Source: DAIQNV01 sp036788215
GTDB lineage: Bacteria > Planctomycetota > Phycisphaerae > Phycisphaerales > UBA1924
Direction: 5' to 3'
Assembly (NCBI GenBank): GCA_036788215.1
Contig: DAIQNV010000063.1
Coordinates: 1 to 18,138, forward strand
DNA length: 18,138 nt
Shown here: positions 14,542 to 18,138 of the stretch, piece by piece
Layout: the number at the start of each line of letters is the position of its first letter
How positions within the stretch are numbered: position 1 is the first letter of the stretch
Program-made: the position numbers and the translations under genes
The notes under the pieces: generated by a model
Databases searched by the model: none
What the model saw: only the letters and a program-made list of their open reading frames with translations
What the model was told of the DNA's origin: nothing

Positions 14542-15156
14542 TCAGGCTTCGGCCCAGCGCAGTTCCGGGGCGCTGCGGCGGTGCACGCCTTCGCGCCGGC
14601 GGGGCTCGTGCGTCGCGATGCGTCCGGGCAGGTGGCGTGACGGGCCCGGGCCGGGCACCGACGCCAATTCAGCCGCGAGCTCGCGGTCGAGGGAGCCCAG
14701 GACTGCGGGCGGGTGGGCGACTGGCTCGTTCAACTGCGCCAGCTCGGTCGCGATGTCCGTGAGCAGGTCGCCCGCGACCATCCGGGACCGGGCCTGGCGG
14801 TGGGCGACGGCGCGGTCGATCCGGGCCTCGTCGGCGGGGGCGAGTTCGTCGTCTTTGGCCACAACCTGTTGTGCAGCGATGGTTTGCGCAACGACACCCG
14901 CGATGAAGTCCGCGTCGTCGTCCTCGGGTGCTTCGACGCCCAGAGCGGCCCTGAGGTCGAGCGACGCGAGCGACAGGGTCAGGATGGGCAGGAGGATCAG
15001 GCCCGTGATGCCCAGGAGCCCGAGGGTGTCGACCGCCTGGATGACATCGGGCCGGACGACGAGGTCGATCAGCCCGAGGCCGCAGACGATTGTGCCCAGG
15101 GCCACCGTGCCGACACCGGCGACACAGAGCCCACGAATCCAGGTTCTCGAACGCAT
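14542..15156 (-). CDS. Unrecognised membrane protein with two N-terminal helices
   Basis: A 204-residue protein that I cannot assign to a family. It starts MRSRTWIRGL and has two hydrophobic segments: about residues 10-33 (LCVAGVGTVALGTIVCGLGL) and about 42-65 (LGLLGITGLILLPILTLSLA). A soluble part follows that begins acidic (EAPEDDDADF) and continues as a likely helix (AQTIAAQQVVAKDDELAPADEA). The last 40 residues are proline- and arginine-rich. The ATG at 15156 has GGTGAG about 6 bases upstream. It is convergent with dnaN and downstream of the polymerase-like gene on the same strand, separated by 314 bases, so it is probably a separate unit. The hydrophobic pattern and start make it likely to be real, but the basic tail is less convincing and function is unknown. 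Confidence 0.6.
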   Translation of the reverse strand: MRSRTWIRGLCVAGVGTVALGTIVCGLGLIDLVVRPDVIQAVDTLGLLGITGLILLPILTLSLASLDLRAALGVEAPEDDDADFIAGVVAQTIAAQQVVAKDDELAPADEARIDRAVAHRQARSRMVAGDLLTDIATELAQLNEPVAHPPAVLGSLDRELAAELASVPGPGPSRHLPGRIATHEPRRREGVHRRSAPELRWAEA

Positions 15157-15470
15157 CGCCGCTCACCCAGACGCTCCGACGACGGGACGAACCCATCGAG
15201 CCGGGGCGTTCAGTTCACTCGTTCCGGGGGTCCGAAACACGCGACCCACCCCCAATCTGTTGGGGGGTGGGCCCACGATAGCACCCAGAGGGGGGATCGG
15301 GCAAACGCCCAGTGGTGTCCACGGACTACCCACAACTCCGCAGCCCGAACGGGGTGGGGGTGGTCCCAGCGCGCGAGTCGTTGGTGAGGAAAGACTTATG
15401 GAAGGGGCAGAGGGCGGGAGGGGCAAAGGGGCGGAGGGAAAGCCGCGAAAAAGTCTGGCTTCAGGGTGTG
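15157..15470. other. 314-base intergenic region with a purine/pyrimidine-biased tract
   Basis: No gene is supported here. The region holds a strong stem-loop (15245-15271) and, at about 15387-15455, a tract almost entirely purine on the plus strand and thus pyrimidine-rich in any leftward transcript just after the stop codon at 15471. C-rich unstructured RNA of this sort can serve rho-dependent termination; that is inference only. Confidence 0.45.
15245..15271 (-). promoter_or_regulatory. Strong stem-loop upstream of the two-helix membrane protein
   Basis: CCCACCCCCAA (15245-15255) pairs with TTGGGGGGTGGG (15260-15271) around a TCTG loop, with one bulged G. It lies 88 bases upstream of the ATG at 15156. 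Without a T-run it may be a leader structure or an end-of-transcript structure for the gene at 15471-16880. Confidence 0.4.
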
Positions 15471-16880
15471 TCAGGCCCTGGAGTCCTCGTCGAGGAGGTC
15501 GTACTCGCCCCGGGCGTAGGCGTCGGGGTCGTAGTCGTCCGCGAGGTCCTCGTCGTCGTACTCCTCGAAGGCGCCCGCGGCGTTCTGGCCCGCGAGCATG
15601 CGGACGATGCGGAGGAGGACGAGCATGATGAACATGCAGCTGAGGGTGGTCCAGATGTAGTTGAAGACGAAGACGGAGGTCTCGCCCCGGGCGGCGCCGA
15701 TGAGGTGGCCCAGCGCGCACCCCAAGGGGAGGACGACCATGGGCTGGGTTTCGTGTTCGATCAGGAGCTGGTCGAAGAAGCGGAGGATGAGCCCGGCGAG
15801 GATCGCGTAGACGACGAGGGCGTAGAGGCCCCCCTCGTAGGCGGCGTTCCCGATGATCCCGGCGGGGTTGGTGACGCCGGTCCGGCCCAGCCGGACGCCG
15901 TCGCGCCTTGAGTAGTCGGCCATGTAGGTGCTGAGCGGGTAGGGCTTGCCGCTCCAGATGGCGCGGGGGATGGGGAAGGTGGTGAGGTAGACGACGGTCT
16001 GCAGGTGCTTGGTCTCGAAGTCCCCGTCGCGCATGCGTTCGGCGATCCACATCGAGCGGCGGGGGGTGTCCTGCCCGTTGGTGATCTCCGCGAAGCGTTC
16101 GGCCCACTGGCGGGGGGTGATGGAGCCGATCCTGGTGAAGGCTTCGAGGTTTCGGGCGGTGGAGAAGACCATGACCGCGAAGATGCCGGCGCCGCCGATC
16201 ACCGCCATGTAGGCAGCGACGGTGCCGGGCTTGCGGTAGCGCAGGCCCGAGAAATACAGGCTCCAGACGAGCGCCGCGGCGACCGCGATGAGGGGGCGAC
16301 GCCCGAACTCGTCGTCGCCGATGCCGACGCCCATGGCGATGAAGGCGTTGACGCCCGTGAGCCCGAGAGCGATGGCGGCGAGGGCCGGGTTGAACAGGTT
16401 CCGCCCCCAGAGCCACCCGATGGCGCCGGTGGAGATGGCGGCCATGCCGACCCCGGTCATCGAGGTGAGGACGCCGATGAGGGGGACGGGGACATACCGC
16501 AGCAGCACCGCGGCGACGGTCGCGAGCAGCGCGAGCGGGAAGAGCACCGCGTCGGGCGGGGGCCTGGGGTTGGCCCGGATGACCTTGGACGCGGAACGGG
16601 CGACGACGCCGGACTCGTAGACGCCCCACGCGATGAGGAAGAAGACGGTGGACCAGAGCAGGTGCTGGAGAGCGATCTCCTCGGGGTCGGAGATGCGGTA
16701 CCAGTCGGTCTTGAGCCAGAGGACGGGCGGGACCGAGGTCACCTGAAAGACGACGAACCCCACGATCGCGAAGTTGCGGGCGGTGAGCAGGTCCCAGCGC
16801 CCACGGAGGTACTGGACGAGCATGAGCAGCAGCATGGCTGCGCCCATCCCGTAGCTCCAGAGGACGATGATTGGTTCCAT
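15471..16880 (-). CDS. Polytopic membrane protein, O-antigen polymerase-like
   Basis: A 469-residue protein with about 10-12 hydrophobic segments, starting at once with MEPIIVLWSYGMGAAMLLLM. A long non-membrane loop in the second half contains L-T-T-F-P-I-P-R-A-I-W-S-G-K-P-Y-P-L-S-T-Y, then N-P-A-G-I-I-G-N-A-A-Y-E-G-G-L-Y-A and a further helix. This arrangement (Pro/Arg/Lys-rich loop followed by a G-x-x-G-x-x-Y-x-x-x-G segment) resembles Wzy-type polymerases, which join oligosaccharide repeat units on the periplasmic side of the inner membrane. The last 31 residues are very acidic (EEYDDEDLADDYDPDAY). The ATG at 16880 has only a weak ribosome site. A GGG-TAGACT box at 16947-16939 is a possible promoter. 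The divergent neighbour is a sugar-nucleotide epimerase, which fits a polysaccharide locus. Membrane location is sure; the Wzy assignment is tentative. Confidence 0.75.
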   Translation of the reverse strand: MEPIIVLWSYGMGAAMLLLMLVQYLRGRWDLLTARNFAIVGFVVFQVTSVPPVLWLKTDWYRISDPEEIALQHLLWSTVFFLIAWGVYESGVVARSASKVIRANPRPPPDAVLFPLALLATVAAVLLRYVPVPLIGVLTSMTGVGMAAISTGAIGWLWGRNLFNPALAAIALGLTGVNAFIAMGVGIGDDEFGRRPLIAVAAALVWSLYFSGLRYRKPGTVAAYMAVIGGAGIFAVMVFSTARNLEAFTRIGSITPRQWAERFAEITNGQDTPRRSMWIAERMRDGDFETKHLQTVVYLTTFPIPRAIWSGKPYPLSTYMADYSRRDGVRLGRTGVTNPAGIIGNAAYEGGLYALVVYAILAGLILRFFDQLLIEHETQPMVVLPLGCALGHLIGAARGETSVFVFNYIWTTLSCMFIMLVLLRIVRMLAGQNAAGAFEEYDDEDLADDYDPDAYARGEYDLLDEDSRA

Positions 16881-16938
16881 GCTCTTGGTCCGGCGAGGTT
16901 TGGCGTTCGGGGGGTCGGATCGGACAGAAACGAGGTGG

Positions 16939-16947
16939 AGTCTACCC
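16939..16947 (-). promoter_or_regulatory. Possible -10 element of the polymerase-like gene
   Basis: On the minus strand GGG precedes TAGACT, 58 bases upstream of the ATG at 16880, in the divergent intergenic region. No -35 box is recognisable at normal spacing. Similar GGG-TAnnnT strings occur at 6768-6776 and 790-798. Confidence 0.3.
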
Positions 16948-17090
16948 TTGGGGATGGCCCGGGCCCTGCGGAGGGGCGGGGCGGGGGCGTACGGGGTGTG
17001 TCATCGGTCGGCGCGGGGGCGAGCGACAGGGCTGGGGGGCAACGGGCAGCTCGCGATGGGCGATGAGGCCTGCGCCGCGGGCATGACCCC

Positions 17091-17104
17091 TAGCATCGGC
17101 CCCA
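17091..17104 (+). promoter_or_regulatory. -10-like box placed for a leaderless epimerase mRNA
   Basis: TAGCAT (17091-17096) is followed by 7 bases and then the ATG at 17104, the spacing of a leaderless transcript. There is no ribosome site before that ATG. No clear -35 box is visible. Confidence 0.3.
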
Positions 17105-18135
17105 TGCCGGACTCCGTCACCCAGACCGCGCTCTCTGGCCCGACCCAGCCCACCCCAGCACCCACCCTGATCACGGGCGTGGCGGGCTTCATCGGCTCGC
17201 ACCTCGCCCGACGCCTGATCGAGGCGGGAGAAAGGGTCGTGGGGGTCGATAACTTCGACCCGATGTACGGGCTGTACGACGAGTCCATCAAGCGGGCCAA
17301 CCTCGCCTCGGTCGAGGCCTCGGCGGCGGCCTCCGCGATCGGCCCGGAGGCGTTCCGCTTCGTCGCGGGCGATATCCGCGACGAGCGGGCGATGCTCGGC
17401 CTGTACGACCAGTTCGAGCCCGGGGCGACGGTGCACCTGGCGGCGCGGGCGGGGGTGCGCCCCTCGGTGAAGGACCCGGCGGGGTACGTGTCGGTGAATG
17501 TCGAGGGGACGGCGCGCCTCCTCGAAGCGGCAACGGTGAAGGGGCCCAAGGCCCCGTTCGTCCTGGCGAGCTCGAGCTCGGTGTACGGGAACTCGGGCGC
17601 CGGCGCCTTCCGCGAGGACGAGGTGCTCGACAGGCCCATCAGCCCGTACGCGGCGACGAAGCGGTCGTGTGAACTGATCGCGTACACCTTCCATCACCTC
17701 TACGGGCTGCCGGTCGCGTGCTGCCGGCTGTTCACGGTGTACGGGCCCCGGCAGCGCCCTGATCTCGCGATCGCGAAATTCATGCGACTCATCCGCGAGG
17801 GCAAGCCCATCCCGGTCTTCGGCGACGGATCGATGGCGCGGGACTACACCTTCGTCGAGGACATCGTGACCGGGCTCATCGCGGCCCGGGACCGGATCGC
17901 GGGGCACGGCTACCGGATCTGGAACATCGGGTCGGACCGCCCGGTGACGCTGGACGAGATGGTGAAGGCGGTGGGCGAGGCGGTGGGCATCGAGCCCGGG
18001 ATCGACCGCCAGGCGGTGCCCCCGGGCGACGTGGAGCGGACCTGCGCCGACCTGACGCGGGCGCGGGCGGAGCTGGGCTACGAGCCCACGACCGCGTTCG
18101 CTGAGGGGCTCAGGGCGCAGGCGGGGGCGGGGTGA
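17104..18135 (+). CDS. NAD-dependent epimerase, UDP-glucuronate 4-epimerase-like
   Basis: A short-chain dehydrogenase/reductase-type sugar-nucleotide epimerase of 343 residues. It has the NAD-binding G-V-A-G-F-I-G (25-31), D-N-F-D-P-M-Y after the second strand, A-S-S-S-S-V-Y-G, and the catalytic Y182-A-A-T-K186. R-L-F-T-V-Y-G-P-R-Q-R-P-D-L-A-I and D-Y-T-F-V-E-D-I are typical of UDP-glucuronate 4-epimerases, which make UDP-galacturonate for surface polysaccharides in the cytoplasm. ATGs at 17104, 17083 and 17056 are all in frame. I prefer 17104 because the Rossmann strand follows closely and a -10-like box fits a leaderless start, but 17083 has GAGG about 14 bases upstream. The gene ends with tandem TGA TGA at the right edge. 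Substrate is inferred from motifs; a related UDP-glucose or dTDP-sugar epimerase is possible. Confidence 0.88.
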   Translation: MPDSVTQTALSGPTQPTPAPTLITGVAGFIGSHLARRLIEAGERVVGVDNFDPMYGLYDESIKRANLASVEASAAASAIGPEAFRFVAGDIRDERAMLGLYDQFEPGATVHLAARAGVRPSVKDPAGYVSVNVEGTARLLEAATVKGPKAPFVLASSSSVYGNSGAGAFREDEVLDRPISPYAATKRSCELIAYTFHHLYGLPVACCRLFTVYGPRQRPDLAIAKFMRLIREGKPIPVFGDGSMARDYTFVEDIVTGLIAARDRIAGHGYRIWNIGSDRPVTLDEMVKAVGEAVGIEPGIDRQAVPPGDVERTCADLTRARAELGYEPTTAFAEGLRAQAGAG

Positions 18136-18138
18136 TGA

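Overview
This is a very GC-rich window with 11 protein genes. It most likely comes from a planctomycete of the class Phycisphaerae. Four things in the sequence point there. A C-terminal module with Gly-Cys at each end (GC-type dockerin) occurs four times. Two secreted proteins start with lamin-tail domains. A secretory metalloprotease family occurs twice. There is also a stand-alone prepilin-like protein with a DUF1559-type C-terminal motif. The taxonomic call is inference from these families, not from a marker search.

Positions 1 to about 10,640 are an accessory block of exported proteins. A lamin-tail protein with a PEP-CTERM-like end runs leftward and leaves the window. A prepilin-like protein runs rightward. 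Four large exported proteins follow, all rightward and all ending in a GC-type dockerin: a lamin-tail protein, two related metalloproteases and a PQQ-type sugar dehydrogenase. Nearly every gene has its own hairpin terminator, so they look like single transcription units rather than one operon. The working picture is a set of surface or periplasmic proteins that share a C-terminal anchoring module.

Positions 10,749 to 14,437 are housekeeping: transketolase (leftward) and the DNA polymerase III beta clamp dnaN (rightward). They are separated by a 551-base non-coding stretch with short tandem repeats. Positions 14,542 to 18,135 hold an unrecognised two-helix membrane protein, a polytopic membrane protein resembling O-antigen polymerases, and a divergent UDP-glucuronate 4-epimerase-like gene. 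The last two suggest a surface polysaccharide locus continuing past the right edge.

The most striking observation is that the GC-type dockerin of two adjacent, otherwise unrelated genes is identical for 173 consecutive bases. In the second gene its codon use does not fit the host gene but does fit the first gene. This looks like recent copying of an anchor module between genes. No tRNA, rRNA, CRISPR array, insertion sequence or recognisable origin was seen.
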